A DNA stretch of 64,000 nt from DASXUL01 sp036504855. Its GTDB lineage: Bacteria; Armatimonadota; DTGP01; JAKQQT01. Of the stretch, positions 1-10,000 are shown piece after piece. Positions within the stretch are counted from its first letter, which is position 1; every line of letters begins with the position of its first letter. The notes beneath the pieces are model-generated. The model did no database searches, was not told where the DNA came from, and saw only the letters and a program-made list of their open reading frames with translations. The translations under genes were made by a program, and so were the position numbers. The stretch spans positions 3,614 through 67,613 of the forward strand of contig DASXUL010000181.1 in the NCBI GenBank assembly GCA_036504855.1, in the 5' to 3' direction.

Positions 1-1794
1 ATCTGCCGCAAGCTCACCCGCTACGGCTCCGATGGCCGTATCGCCGTGTGGGGGTTTGACGGCGGATGGGACCAGTTCGTCTATGGCAACGGCGGCCGCC
101 TCGTGGACAACGTGGACCACCCGAAGCGCATCACCATGAACGACCCCCGCGTGGTGGATGCCATCCAGTTCCGCGCGGACCTGGGCGGCAAGTACCGCGT
201 GGCCCCCACCTCGCTGGAACTCGACACCTCCAACGCCAGCACCTACGACCTGTTCATGCAGGGCCGCATCGCCCTGCGCGCCAGCGGCATCCCGGACTCC
301 ACCGGCTTCCGCACCATCACGGATTTCGATTGGGACGTGGTGCAGTTCCCGAAGGGCCCCACCGGGCTGCGCGGCTGGCCCACCGGCGGCACCGGGTTCG
401 GCATCACGCGCCAGTGCGCCCACCCGGACGCGGCGTGGGAGTTCATCCGCTACATCGGCGGAACGCCGGGACTCACCGCGCTGGCCCGCGCCGGGCGCAG
501 CATGCCCGCCCTCAAGTCGGTGGCCAATTCGCCGGCCTGGCTGGACGATCAGCTTCCGCGCAACAAGGCCACGGTGGTCAACAATGCCACCGCGCAGGCC
601 GTCTACTCGCCGTTCACCACCGCGTGGCCCCAGTGCCTCAACGATTTCAACTCGGAACTGGACCGCGTGTGGCTGGGCCAGCAGACGGCGCGGCAGGCCA
701 TAAACACGGCTATGCCCGTGGCGCAGAAGCACCTGGACCAGTTCTTGAACCAGCCAAACTACCCGAAGCTGCCCTGGCCGGCCGCCTTTGGGGCCGTATT
801 CGCGTTGGTGGCGGCCCTGGTGGGGCTGGTGGCGTTCCAGGCGAAGCGGGAACTGGGTCCACACCCCACGCGGGCGCAGTTGCGCGAAACGCGGGCCGGC
901 TACCTGGCCATCGCGCCCTGGATCATCGGCTTCCTCGTGTTCACGGCCGGGCCGCTGGCGGTTTCGGTGGTGATGGCGTTCTGCCGGTGGGACCTCATTT
1001 CGCCGGCGCGCTGGGCCGGGCTGGACAACTTCCGCCAGATCTTCCACGATGACCCGCTGTTCCCGGCCTCGCTCTGGAACACGCTGGTTTACACGGCGTT
1101 CTCCGTGCCGTTGCACATCATCGGGGGGCTGGCGTTGGCGTTGCTGTTGAACACGGGGCTGAAGGGGATGCGCGCCTTCCGCACCATCTATTACCTGCCG
1201 GCCGTAACCAGCGCGGTGGCCGCCTCGGTGCTCTGGAAGTGGATCTTCAACCCGGATTACGGCCTGCTGAACCTCGCCATGCAGCGGCTGCACCTGGGCG
1301 GCCTGATGCGCTGGATGCACCTGGTGGACCCGCGAACCGGCGGGGTGATGTGGCTAACGGACGAGCGGCTGGCGAAGCCGGCGCTCATCATCATGAGCAT
1401 GTGGGGCATCGGGGGCGGGATGATCATCTACCTCGCGGGCTTGCAGGGCATCCCGCGCAGCCTCTACGAGGCGGCGGAGATGGACGGCGCCTCGGCCCTC
1501 TCGCGCTTCCGAAACGTTACGTTGCCCATGCTCACGCCCACCATCTTCTTCAGCGCGGTGATGGGCCTCATCGGCAGTTTCCAGGTATTCACGCAGGCGC
1601 TGGTGATGACGGACGGCGGCCCCCACAACGCCACGCTGTTCTACGTGCTCTACCTGTATCGCGCGGCGTTCGTGGACCTGCGCATGGGCTACGCCAGCGC
1701 GTTGGCCTGGATCCTGTTCGCCATCATCATGGCGGTGACCGTGGCGCAGTTCCGGTTCAGCCGGTGGGTGTACTACGAAGGAGGGGGCCGATGA
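1..1794 (+). CDS. Sugar ABC transporter: solute-binding domain fused to MalF-type permease (5' partial)
   Basis: The reading frame is open from base 1, so the N-terminus lies outside the window. About 250 visible residues resemble the C-terminal lobe of a family 1 extracellular solute-binding protein (aromatic-rich, with GGTGFGI and a helical tail). A membrane helix follows near residue 265, then a six-helix MalF/UgpA-type permease. The permease carries the EAA loop (EAAEMDGAS followed by LP), which docks the ATPase. In most sugar importers these are two separate genes. The stop overlaps the next permease gene (ATGA), so both are surely co-translated. The likely role is inner-membrane uptake of an oligosaccharide, tethering the binding domain to its own channel. 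Substrate unknown; no ATPase gene is visible in the window. Confidence 0.9.
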   Translation: MCRKLTRYGSDGRIAVWGFDGGWDQFVYGNGGRLVDNVDHPKRITMNDPRVVDAIQFRADLGGKYRVAPTSLELDTSNASTYDLFMQGRIALRASGIPDSTGFRTITDFDWDVVQFPKGPTGLRGWPTGGTGFGITRQCAHPDAAWEFIRYIGGTPGLTALARAGRSMPALKSVANSPAWLDDQLPRNKATVVNNATAQAVYSPFTTAWPQCLNDFNSELDRVWLGQQTARQAINTAMPVAQKHLDQFLNQPNYPKLPWPAAFGAVFALVAALVGLVAFQAKRELGPHPTRAQLRETRAGYLAIAPWIIGFLVFTAGPLAVSVVMAFCRWDLISPARWAGLDNFRQIFHDDPLFPASLWNTLVYTAFSVPLHIIGGLALALLLNTGLKGMRAFRTIYYLPAVTSAVAASVLWKWIFNPDYGLLNLAMQRLHLGGLMRWMHLVDPRTGGVMWLTDERLAKPALIIMSMWGIGGGMIIYLAGLQGIPRSLYEAAEMDGASALSRFRNVTLPMLTPTIFFSAVMGLIGSFQVFTQALVMTDGGPHNATLFYVLYLYRAAFVDLRMGYASALAWILFAIIMAVTVAQFRFSRWVYYEGGGR

Positions 1795-2630
1795 GCGCCG
1801 GAGCGCGGGCGGCCCTGCGGGCCGTGGGGCTATACGCTCTGATGCTGGCCGGCGCCGCGGTGTTCGCGCTGCCGTTCGTGTGGATGTTCAGCACGTCGCT
1901 GAAGACGGACCTGCTGTCACGGCAGTTTCCGCCCGTGTGGATTCCGGCGCATCCGCGCTGGGCGAACTACACCGAAGCGTGGAACCTCGTGCCGTTTGGG
2001 CATTACGCGCTGAACACGTTGCGCATCAGCGTGCTGTCCACCTTCGGCGGCACGCTCAGCGCGGCGATGGTGGCGTTCGGATTCGCGCGCATTCGGTTCG
2101 CCGGGCGCGACACGGCCTTCATGCTGTTGCTCTCGACGATGATGCTGCCCGGCGTGGTGACGATGGCGCCGGGCTACATCCTGATGCGCGAACTGGGCTG
2201 GATCGATACCTACATGCCGCTCATCGTGCCGGCCTATTTCGGCGGCGGGGCCTTCGCCATATTCCTGCTGCGCCAGTTCTTCATGACCATCCCGGTGGAG
2301 CTGGACGAGGCGGCGAAGATGGACGGCGCCACCTTCCCGCAGATCTTCTACCGCGTGATCCTGCCGCTCTCGAAGCCCGCCACCACCACGATCGCCCTGT
2401 TCGCCTTCATGGGCAGCTACAAGGACTTCATGGGCCCGCTGATCTACCTGAACACGGACTCGAAGCACACCCTGGAGTTGGGCCTGCAATCGTTCAGCAC
2501 GCTCCACGGCACGCACTACAACTTCATGATGGCCGCCGCCCTGATCGTGAGCATCCCCGTGATCCTCATCTTCTCCGCCGGCCAGCGCTACTTCATCGAA
2601 GGCATCACGCTGACCGGCATCAAAGGCTGA
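1791..2630 (+). CDS. Carbohydrate ABC transporter permease, MalG type
   Basis: A 279-residue integral membrane protein with about six hydrophobic segments. It has the cytoplasmic EAA motif (ELDEAAKMDGA, then ILPLSKP) typical of MalG/LacG permeases, in its usual place about 90 residues from the C-terminus. The start is set by the ATGA overlap with the preceding fusion gene, with GGAGGGGG just upstream as ribosome binding site. It should pair with the permease half of the fusion protein to form the transmembrane channel. The energising ATPase is probably a shared MsmK/UgpC-type protein encoded elsewhere. Length and topology are normal for the family. Confidence 0.95.
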   Translation: MSAGARAALRAVGLYALMLAGAAVFALPFVWMFSTSLKTDLLSRQFPPVWIPAHPRWANYTEAWNLVPFGHYALNTLRISVLSTFGGTLSAAMVAFGFARIRFAGRDTAFMLLLSTMMLPGVVTMAPGYILMRELGWIDTYMPLIVPAYFGGGAFAIFLLRQFFMTIPVELDEAAKMDGATFPQIFYRVILPLSKPATTTIALFAFMGSYKDFMGPLIYLNTDSKHTLELGLQSFSTLHGTHYNFMMAAALIVSIPVILIFSAGQRYFIEGITLTGIKG

Positions 2631-2673
2631 AGACAGCGATCGGTGAAACACGGCGGATTCGCCAAGTGGCGTC

Positions 2674-2710
2674 GGCGGCCCGCCGGCATCCGGCCGAAGG
2701 GCGGGCCGCC
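2674..2710. terminator. GC-rich perfect inverted repeat after the ABC operon
   Basis: Two perfect 11-base arms (2674-2684 and 2700-2710) enclose a 15-base loop, 44 bases after the permease stop. There is no T-run, so it may be a Rho-assisted or hairpin-only terminator, or a piece of a dispersed repeat. A similar hairpin with the flanking words gaaacacggcgg and gcggcgaaa lies at 6475-6530. Confidence 0.5.
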
Positions 2711-3108
2711 TGCGCTACCGCGGCGAAAACCGAATGTCCGCTTCACCTCTGGTGTCCCCTTCCGGCGTCATTCTACGACGCCCGTAAGGACCCCATTATC
2801 GTGCCAGCCGAGGGGTTCACATCAAGCCATTGGAATGCCCCGCCGGCCTGGGTTCGGTGATCTGTTCCAGTACGCCGTCCAGCGGGATACCATCTTCTCG
2901 GCAGGCCACGGGTGTTCCTCTTTTCAGCGTCTCATCAACCGAAAGGTTACACCCGGACCTGCCTCGTCTGTTAGCAAGAAACCAACAAGTTCAATCCGCG
3001 GATTCAGTGTTACACTCCTCCAGCCTGTCCTTTCCCATCGGCGGGCTTGGCGGGAATACCGCAAGCGTGTCTCGGATGCCGATGCTTACCCTGCAGTGGC
3101 CGGGAACG
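2711..3108. other. Intergenic region with no supported gene
   Basis: About 400 bases lie between the ABC operon and the convergent hydrolase gene. Open frames here are arginine/proline-rich and lack family resemblance or a convincing ribosome binding site. I see no RNA gene or clear repeat. Confidence 0.5.
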
Positions 3109-5568
3109 CTACCGCGTCTGGTCCGCCGTCCAAGCGAACTCGCCCGTGAGCACGCTCCAATCATTGCCGAAGAGGCCGGCGGCAACCACGCCTTGGCCGA
3201 CGGAAGCTACCAGAACGTCTGGGAACCCGGTTAGGGGCAGCAGGTAGCCCATGCCGTCGGCGAGCGCGCGGCCGGCCCGGCCGGTGGGCGCCACCACGGC
3301 CACGCAGGCGATCGCGCTATCCGCGCGAGGGCGGATAAAGGTGCAGGCGAGGTCGTCGCCACGGACCCACCGGCCGCCGATGGACACTCCGTCCCGCGTC
3401 ACCTGGACGGGGCTATCCGCAAGGAGGCCCTTCCACGCGGCATTCGATTCCGCATTGCCGTAGAGCACGACGCCGCGATCGCGGTAGGAAGCGGCCCGGT
3501 AGGCCGTGTCCGGCACGACATCCATCGTGCCGTTGCCGTATACCCAGAACGTCTCCGCATCGTACCTCGCTTTGGCATACGCCCAGGCGTTCTCCTCCGC
3601 CTTGCCAGTCGTGCCGTAGACGAGGACCGTCCGGCGCCGGATGGCTTCGCGGAACGGGCCATTGCGGCGCGGATTCTTCTGTGTGGCGGGAAGCGGGGCC
3701 GCCACACGCCAGTGGCCTTGCTCTCGCGCGAGGCGCAGTACGCCGCCAACCGGCCATTTGGCCCCGAACGTTTCGCCGTCCAGGCCCAGGCGTACCGCTC
3801 CACCCGGCGACAGCATGCGTAAGTCCAGCGCCAGGCGAGCCACATTGGCTGTGGTTCCGATGACGCGCCGCTGGCCCGGATCGACCTGTAGGTCCACCGC
3901 CGACAAGAGCAGGAGGCGTTCCTGCTGCTCAATGGTGACCCAATGGCAGGAAGCAGAGACGCTGGGGTTCACCGTGGCAAACCGGACCTGACGCACGGCG
4001 TCATCCGTGGGCAGCGTGTGGCGCGCCAGGAAGTCGAAGAGAGGCGGCCAGTCCATGCATTCGGCGCCGGGCTCGTCGGATGAATCCCACCAGTGCCCGA
4101 CTCCTTTCTGCTCGTGGATCCGGAAATCCTTGTGGAAACCGCCCAGCAGATTGGCCATGTGGCGCGCCTCATCTACGGAAATGGTCTCGTCGGCGTCGCC
4201 GTGGAGGATGTAGACCCCTTCGTCCGCGTAGTTCGAGGCGAGGGATTTGATGTCCATCGTGTTGTTGGGTCGCCGGGTAATGCCGTCCACGCCGGCGCCG
4301 CCTGCGAACTTCGCGGCGTCGAAATCGCTCCCGTAGCCGGAACAGGGGCCGATGGCGGCGAAGAGGCCTGGGTACAGCACGCCGATCAGCCACGTCCCGT
4401 GCCCGCCCATGGAGTGGCCGGTGAGGTAGATGCGTCGCGGATCCGGCTTCAACTCCTGCTTGCCCTGGGCCAATACCTCCAGGGCGTCCATGCGCCCCCA
4501 ATCCTCCCAGCGATAGCCAATGGGGCGCCGGTTTGTCGGCGCAACGATCGAGGCCCACGTTTTGCCGTGATAGGCGTCCGCGGCGCTGGTGGCCAAGCCC
4601 CCCGCGCCATGGAGGCTCAGCACGAGCGCGCGCCCTCCAGGCGATCCGGCGGGGGGTTGGACCGGGTTCACCGCGTAGTACTGCACGGAGCCGTCGAGGT
4701 CGCTTACGAACGTTCGCTTGTAGGTTTCGGCGGGACGCCGCACCCTCAGCCGGACCGCCCCCTTTGCGAGGAGCATGCCCCGGCGAAGCAGGCGCAATCT
4801 CACCCCCACCTCCCCTGCTCGCGCCGGCGCCGGGGCGACGATGGCGAAAGCGACCTTCCGAACCGAGAGGGGGCCAACCGCCGGCACGTTCATACGGCGC
4901 ACCGCCGCTCCCGCGACGGTGGACTCGATAGTGAGGCCCGTGAGGGTCTCTTCCGTGGCGTTGATGAGCACCAGAGCGCCACGCGTTCGGGCCGGCTCTC
5001 CGATGCGCAGATCGGGCAACGTGGCGTCGGCCGCGTCGAGCATCACCGACGGAGCGCAGGGTTTCACGGTGCATCGCAGGAAACCGCGCTCCGAGCGGAG
5101 GAACAGATCGTTCCGTCCCGGATGCAGCAGCACTGGAAGGCGCACGAAACCGTCCTTGTAGGGATCTCCTATGCGCGGCTCGCCGTTCACGAAAGCCATC
5201 GCATGTGCGGAGGCGCTGAGGATGGCGATCGTGCGCGCTGACGACGTCACCGATGTGTAGGCGTAGCCGTCACGCAACGTGTCGCTGGTGTACCAGCCAT
5301 CCGCCGAGATCGTCAGCGGTTCCCACTGGGCGGTTTTCCCCTCGGAGAGGACCAGCGTATCGCCGGCGGCCGGGTGGTATCCGGGCTGACGCAGGATCCT
5401 CTCCCGCACGGCGTCCCACGGAGCGAGCGGGCCGTGGATCGACTCGACGGCGCCGACGGACAGGAGTGGCCCGGCCTGGAGGCGGGCGGAGGCAACGGAT
5501 CCGGATCTGGCTGGCGAGAGGGAGAGCACGGCCAGAGGGATGGCGAGAAGCAGTGAATGCGTTGACAT
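3109..5568 (-). CDS. Secreted alpha/beta hydrolase, prolyl-oligopeptidase/esterase-like
   Basis: 819 residues when started at the ATG that opens a good signal peptide (MSTHSLLLAIPLAVLSLSP); the upstream extension to 5652 lacks signal character. Residues about 30-280 form a beta-rich N-terminal region. The alpha/beta hydrolase domain contains LHGAGG (oxyanion region), the nucleophile elbow GHSMGG (Ser386), an acid in HGDADE (Asp458 or Asp460) and His492 in GVGHWW, so the triad looks complete. The roughly 290-residue C-terminal region has no domain I recognise. It resembles secreted esterases and peptidases found near glycan-degradation genes; feruloyl or acetyl esterase activity is possible but not shown. 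It stands alone, convergent with the ABC operon. Confidence 0.85.
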   Translation of the reverse strand: MSTHSLLLAIPLAVLSLSPARSGSVASARLQAGPLLSVGAVESIHGPLAPWDAVRERILRQPGYHPAAGDTLVLSEGKTAQWEPLTISADGWYTSDTLRDGYAYTSVTSSARTIAILSASAHAMAFVNGEPRIGDPYKDGFVRLPVLLHPGRNDLFLRSERGFLRCTVKPCAPSVMLDAADATLPDLRIGEPARTRGALVLINATEETLTGLTIESTVAGAAVRRMNVPAVGPLSVRKVAFAIVAPAPARAGEVGVRLRLLRRGMLLAKGAVRLRVRRPAETYKRTFVSDLDGSVQYYAVNPVQPPAGSPGGRALVLSLHGAGGLATSAADAYHGKTWASIVAPTNRRPIGYRWEDWGRMDALEVLAQGKQELKPDPRRIYLTGHSMGGHGTWLIGVLYPGLFAAIGPCSGYGSDFDAAKFAGGAGVDGITRRPNNTMDIKSLASNYADEGVYILHGDADETISVDEARHMANLLGGFHKDFRIHEQKGVGHWWDSSDEPGAECMDWPPLFDFLARHTLPTDDAVRQVRFATVNPSVSASCHWVTIEQQERLLLLSAVDLQVDPGQRRVIGTTANVARLALDLRMLSPGGAVRLGLDGETFGAKWPVGGVLRLAREQGHWRVAAPLPATQKNPRRNGPFREAIRRRTVLVYGTTGKAEENAWAYAKARYDAETFWVYGNGTMDVVPDTAYRAASYRDRGVVLYGNAESNAAWKGLLADSPVQVTRDGVSIGGRWVRGDDLACTFIRPRADSAIACVAVVAPTGRAGRALADGMGYLLPLTGFPDVLVASVGQGVVAAGLFGNDWSVLTGEFAWTADQTR

Positions 5569-5864
5569 AGCGAAGCAGATCCTTATTGGCGTATTTGGTT
5601 CACAGGGAGTGCGTCGTGACGAAGATACGGGCGTGGCGGGCGCCACCGCCATACCTGATATAGTGTGGTCGGCCGGTTCTGCTAAGCCGAACGCGTCTGC
5701 ATGGGCGCGTGGCTGTGAAACGGCACTGGAAGGGCTCTACGATGCGCCTGCCGTACCCCCCGCCAGCAGCTCCTCGGAAACGACGGGCTGGCGGCGGTTA
5801 CCGGATGCCGGTCTGGGCTGAGCACTCTCGCCACCCGAACGGAATGCGCCGCGCGCAAGAGCGA

Positions 5865-6392
5865 TCAGGCGCGGTTGAAGCAGCGAGCGGCCTCCGCGGG
5901 CCCCCGTGGAATCTCAAGGGGTTGTCTGCCGGAACGGAAGGACTGCGTGGCTTTCCCGCCGGCCGCTGCGGAGTAGCGGGCGGCGATGGGTGAGGTCGTC
6001 GTTATGCCGCCCCCTCGGAGGCAGCGGATGAACTCGTCCACGATGTGAGCGTCCGAGCCGCTGTGGTCGCCGGCTTCCTCATCGCCCTTTGGCTCGTTGA
6101 GATGTCGCTTGTTCCAGAGCCGGATCACCCTCCGTTGGCGTCGCCGAAGATCTCAATGCTTCCTTCGGCGCCGATTACGGTGTAGTTGCGCCAGCCGTGC
6201 GGCGCGAAATGGCGCTGTTGGTAGCTGGCAGAGGCGCCGCTATCGAGACGCATCAACATGATGCTGTTGTCTTCCACGTCGATCGCCGGGTTCAAGCCCT
6301 TCTGGGAAAGGGGCGGCCAGTGATCGAACGACCGCGATGCGTCACCGCGTTCACCGAGGGCATGGCGGTCGGCGACAGTAGGCGTAGGCTCT
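5865..6392 (-). pseudogene. Decayed Gfo/Idh/MocA oxidoreductase, C-terminal fragment
   Basis: Reading leftward from about 6392, one frame gives DRHALGERGDAS, then WPPL, GLNPAIDVED and YTVIGAEGSIEIFGD. These are recognisable blocks of the C-terminal half of a Gfo/Idh dehydrogenase. Near 6130 the frame meets a stop. The match continues in another frame with VIRLWNKR, HSGSDAHIVDEFIR and TTTSPIAARYSAAAGG to a stop at 5865. Upstream of 6392 there is an in-frame TGA and no Rossmann domain. This is therefore a truncated and frameshifted remnant, not a working gene. The 296 bases from here to the hydrolase start hold nothing else I can support. Confidence 0.75.
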
Positions 6393-6482
6393 CAAGAGCG
6401 CAAATCCCCTCAGATTGGCGGCTCCTGACGCTCAGGGACCATTTGTATCTAAGAGTATTAGAGCGGCATCAAGGGATAGGCC

Positions 6483-6510
6483 GGCGGCCGGCGAAACACG
6501 GCGGGCCGCC
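6483..6510 (-). terminator. Possible terminator after the two-component operon
   Basis: Short inverted repeat (ggcggcc and ggccgcc) with a 14-base loop, beginning 42 bases downstream of the response-regulator stop. No T-run. It shares flanking words with the hairpin at 2674-2710, so it could be a repeat rather than a dedicated terminator. Confidence 0.35.
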
Positions 6511-6552
6511 GACCCTTATCTGCGGCGAAACCCGACTATGAGCACAGAGCGC

Positions 6553-6975
6553 CTACTTAGCGCGCGCCGCAGCCTCGCTCTCCCCGATCAGCCCGAACGC
6601 CCGCAGGTGGGCGATCAGTTTGGCGGTGTCGGTGGGCTTCACCAGGTAGGCGTCGCAGAGGCCGTGGAACGAGGCGAAAACCGTTTCGATATCGTCCAGC
6701 GCGGTGGTCATGATGACCTTCACCGCGTCGTGGGTGAGCACGCCGCGTTCGGCTTCGTCGTCCCGGATGCAGCGCAGAACCGCGTGGCCGTCAACGATGG
6801 GCATCATGATGTCCAGGCAGATAAGGTCGTAGGCGTGGCCGCTCGCCCGGGCGGTGAAAAAGGCATGCACGGCTTCCTTGCCGCCATCCGCAACGTCGCA
6901 TTCCCCATACCGCGCCAGTATGGTTTGCAGCAAGAGACGGCTGGTGTAGTCGTCTTCCACAACGAGTGATTTCAA
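6553..6975 (-). CDS. Single-domain CheY-like response regulator
   Basis: 140 residues when started at TTG (6975), which follows AGGAG at a spacing of seven bases; the longer frame upstream is low-complexity and overlaps the kinase. It is a stand-alone receiver domain: acidic pair in VVEDD, phospho-acceptor Asp in LDIMMP, conserved Thr in IMTTA, and Lys in LVKP. No output domain is present. It starts 26 bases after the hybrid kinase stop, so it is the likely final phospho-acceptor of that kinase's relay, with the Hpt domain as donor. It may bind a partner protein directly. Confidence 0.9.
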   Translation of the reverse strand: MKSLVVEDDYTSRLLLQTILARYGECDVADGGKEAVHAFFTARASGHAYDLICLDIMMPIVDGHAVLRCIRDDEAERGVLTHDAVKVIMTTALDDIETVFASFHGLCDAYLVKPTDTAKLIAHLRAFGLIGESEAAARAK

Positions 6976-7001
6976 GATGATGCTCCTATCATCGTGTTGG
7001 C

Positions 7002-10000
7002 TCAGGCCCACCCGCGCTCTTGCAGGGCGGACGTGAGGGTATCGAAATGGCTGTTCAGTTCGGGAAGCAGCCGTGACATGGCGTCGAGGTCGCCTGTCCT
7101 GGCAGCCCGCTCCATCTCCGCGGCGGCGGCGGCCATAGCGCGCGCCGACACCGTAGCGGCCCCTCCGCGCAGCGCATGCGCGTGGTATTGCGCATTTCCG
7201 GCATCGCCCCCCTGAACGCATGCCCGGAGATGGGTCAGCCGTTGCGGCGCATCCCGCAGGAAGCCAGCCGCCAGCTTGTACGCGAGGCCAGTATCGCCCA
7301 TCAGGCGGGCCATCAGCGCGTCCTCGTCGAAGGTCATGGGCTCATCATCGGTCGAGCCCTCTGCCGACCAGGGCCGGTTCATCCCTTCCAGGCCAGCGGG
7401 ATCAACCGCAACCCATTTTCGCACCATGGCCGCCAGAGTGGCCGGCTCCACCGGCTTCGCGATGTAGTCATCCATGCCGGCGCCGCTGCATTCCGAGCAG
7501 ACCCCGGCCATGGCGCTGGCGGTCATGGCCACGATGGGGATTCCCGGATTGCCCGCGGAGGGATCGAATGCGCGGATCTGCCGGGTGGCCTCGTACCCAT
7601 CCATCTCGGGCATCCGGCAGTCCATCAGCACGAGATCGTAGGGCTCGGAACGGAGCCGTTGAACGGCCTCTGCCCCATTGTTCACCGCGTCCGAGTGGTA
7701 GCCGAGCTTTCGGAGGATGGACAGCGCCACCAGTCGGTTCACCGGGTTGTCCTCCGCCACGAGGATGCGCGCGCTTGGGCGGGCCTGCGCCGGCGGGGCC
7801 GCGTGGGGCGGCGGGGAAGGGGAAGCAGCGGCAGGCTGCAGCGCCCGCTCCAGGGCGTCTCCCAGGCGTGACTCCCAGACGGGTTTCGTAACGCACGCCG
7901 AGAATCCGTGGGAGGCCACCTCATCGGCGCTGGTGCGCCGGCCAAGCGGCGCCATCAGCGCCAGAGACGTTTTTCGCAACCGGGGGTCCGACGCAACGGA
8001 ATCCCCAAGCTGGAAACCATCCAGGTCGGGGAGGCTCAGATCCAACAGGGCCAGGTCCCAAGGGCGGCCGCCCTCACCGCCTGTCCGGAGGGCCTCCAGG
8101 GCAGACGCCGCGTCGACGGCTTCACCCGTCTGGCACCCCCACCGCATGAGCATCTCCGTCAGCAACGACCGGCTTTCGGCGCTGTCGTCCACCACCAGCA
8201 CGCTCCGACCGGCCAGGCCGGGGCGGCTCGCAGCCACGGCTTGCGTGCGTTGCTTGCCGAACTCCGCCGTGAACCAGAACGTGGAGCCCTGGCCTTCCAC
8301 GCTGTCGAAACCGATCTCGCCTCCCATCAACGTCGCCAGTTGCTTGGAAATCGATAGCCCGAGGCCCGATCCGCCGAACCTGCGCGTGGTGGATCCGTCC
8401 GCCTGCACGAATGGCGCGAACAGGGCGCTGGACCGGCCCTCCGGAATGCCGATGCCGGTGTCGGTTACGGTGAACCGCAGCCGCGCCGTGCGCTCGTCGC
8501 CCCGCTCAACGCCTGCTCGGATGGCCACCTCGCCGGACGCCGTGAACTTCACGGCGTTTCCGACCAGGTTCACCAGAATCTGGCGCAGACGAACGGGGTC
8601 GCCGCGCAGCGATAGCGGCGTTCCCGGCGCGATCGCGCAGGTAACCTCCAAACCCTTTTCCGCGGCGCGGGCGGAGTGGATCTCGGCGGCGTGCTCCAAC
8701 ACGTCGCGCAGGTCGAAGTCCACTGATTCCAATGTGAGACGGCGCGCCTCGATCTTGGAGACATCCAGGATGTCGTCGATCAGCAGGAGCAGCGTTTTAC
8801 CGCTGGCGCCGACAATCTCGGCATACTGTCGCTGCTCCGGGGTGAGGTCGGTTTCCAGGAGGAGTCCCGTCATGCCGATGACGCCGTTCATGGGCGTTCG
8901 GATTTCGTGGCTCATATTGGCGAGGAACTGGCTCTTCGCCTGGCTGCCGGCCTCGGCAAGCTCCTTGGCGGAAACAAGCTCGGTCTCCGCGCGCTCCAAT
9001 CGATCCAGCATCCGGTTGATGCCGGCGGCCAGTTGCCCCATCTCCTCGCCCGGAAGCTCGTGTACGCGCCCCATCGCCGCGCCTGTCGACCGCAGCGTGT
9101 CCACATCGCGGCTCAACTGGAGAACGGGGCGCATCACGGAGCGGTCCAGCACCCAGAGGGATGCCAACGCGAAGACCAGAGCCGTGCCCAGCAGAGAGAT
9201 CACCAGGTAGCCGATCGTCCGCCGCCCCTCGAACGAGATGGAGCGCGGGTAGTCCAGGCGCACGATGGCCACGGGATGCCCGGCGACGTCATTCATTAGC
9301 CGGCTGGTTGCGGTGCGCCAGACGCTGTATGGATCGTGGTCCACCGGGGAGCCCGCCAGAAGGCGACGAGCCGCTCCCGCGAGAGTGGGGCTGAGCCGCG
9401 AGGCGAGGGGGCGGACTGCCAGCCGGTTGCCGGCTATCGCGCGCACCGATCGAAGGCTGGGACCCTCAAGCCACCGTCCCATGAACAAGGTGCCCCGCGC
9501 CGGCCCGGCGCCCTTGCTGGTAAGGATGGGCCGCGCCGTGACCAGCATCAGCCCGTCGGGCAGGCTCACAATTCCCTGCACCGGGGCCCGCGTGCGCGGA
9601 CCTCGCCACAAGAGTCCATCGGGCTTCAGCAGTTCCAGCACGCCGCGGGGCAGGGGGGTAAGCCGGCGCGCCTCGGTGTCCACTCCGGTTCCGAAGACCA
9701 CGCGGCCCTGCTCGTCCAGCAGAGCGACGGCGTTGTCGTGCAGCAAGCGGATCGATTCGGCTCCCAGATTGGAGCGTGCGAACGCAGCGTTCGGGACGCG
9801 CATGTAGGCGTAGAGGTCGTCCCACGCGGCCCAGTCGCTACAGACCGAGTCCATCTTGGCGATCTCGGCGCCGATCAGCTCAACCGCCCGGCGATTCTTT
9901 TCCTCGCCCTCCACACGCTCGACCCGGCTGAACGAGTTGAACAACACGCGAAAGACGGTGGCGTTCAGGAACACGATGAGGCCGACCAGGGCGACCGTCA

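Noticed and set aside
2643..3149. 168-codon frame after the ABC operon
   Set aside because: Low-complexity Arg/Pro/Ser protein with no ribosome binding site, and it runs into the 3' end of the convergent hydrolase gene.
4093..5241. Long opposite-strand reading frame (382 codons) inside the hydrolase gene
   Set aside because: It is a high-GC shadow of a gene with a complete catalytic triad; composition is His/Arg/Ala-rich and no motif is visible. The same applies to long antisense frames inside the kinase, glycoside hydrolases, CstA and URO-D genes.
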